Position numbers and translations under genes: made by a program. Of a stretch of DNA of 35,783 nt, positions 35,763-35,783 are shown one piece after another; position 1 is the first letter of the stretch; every line of letters starts with the position of its first letter. The notes beneath the pieces are model-generated. The model did not search any database. It worked only from the letters and a program-made list of their open reading frames with translations, and was not told the DNA's origin. Source of the stretch: Gammaproteobacteria bacterium UBA7803 (GTDB lineage Bacteria > Pseudomonadota > Gammaproteobacteria > Pseudomonadales > Azotimanducaceae); contig DLCH01000052.1 of NCBI GenBank assembly GCA_002480525.1, forward strand, positions 11,597-47,379, read 5' to 3'.

Positions 35763-35783
35763 GATGGCGCCATGGTAACCCGC

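Overview
The window looks like a chromosomal segment of a very GC-rich gammaproteobacterium. Three things suggest this: the gene series murU/amgK | lptD-surA-pdxA-rsmA-apaG-apaH, the prkA-yeaH-spoVR stress operon, and the separated trpE and trpGDC units preceded by rpe-gph. From memory this is the arrangement around tsaD-folB-cca-spoVR-yeaH-prkA-apaH...rpe-gph-trpE in Pseudomonas. The repeats and the extra genes here do not look like Pseudomonas, so I assign only the class. No phage, IS, tRNA, rRNA or CRISPR was seen.

Layout. 1-2.7 kb: trpGDC on the minus strand, with a previously unmarked 29-codon leader peptide carrying tandem Trp codons. 2.9-6.4 kb: a DUF6491-type lipoprotein (+), a CinA C-terminal amidohydrolase (-) and an MMPL/RND exporter (+). 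6.4-7.06 kb: a gene-free cluster between convergent genes, holding four related hairpins, each with a loop of exactly 51 nt. 7.06-10.1 kb: rpe-gph-trpE on the minus strand, with a second Trp-rich leader peptide (24 codons) and a palindromic REP pair between leader and trpE. 10.2-14.7 kb: minus-strand djlA, a large secreted protein of unknown function, and murU-amgK (cell-wall sugar recycling). 14.7-21.75 kb: plus-strand lptD-surA-pdxA-rsmA-apaG-apaH, mostly overlapping. 21.9-26.8 kb: plus-strand prkA-yeaH-spoVR. 26.9-32.6 kb: an acyl-CoA-dehydrogenase-like flavoenzyme (-), cca (+) and a SWIM-SNF2 helicase (+). 32.6-35.8 kb: a secreted amidase, folB and tsaD (-).

How the parts work together. 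TrpE and TrpG form anthranilate synthase, and TrpD and TrpC take anthranilate to indole-3-glycerol phosphate. Both transcription units appear to have their own Trp-codon leader, so tryptophan supply can be sensed twice. LptD and SurA are functionally linked, since SurA helps fold the LptD barrel. PrkA, YeaH and SpoVR are a conserved stress trio.

Two repeat families mark the gaps. (1) REP-like 26-nt arms, each self-palindromic and usually paired head to head, lie at eight loci; one arm is translated inside spoVR. (2) The 51-nt-loop hairpin family is confined to 6.4-7.05 kb; its stems covary between copies, and I do not recognise it.
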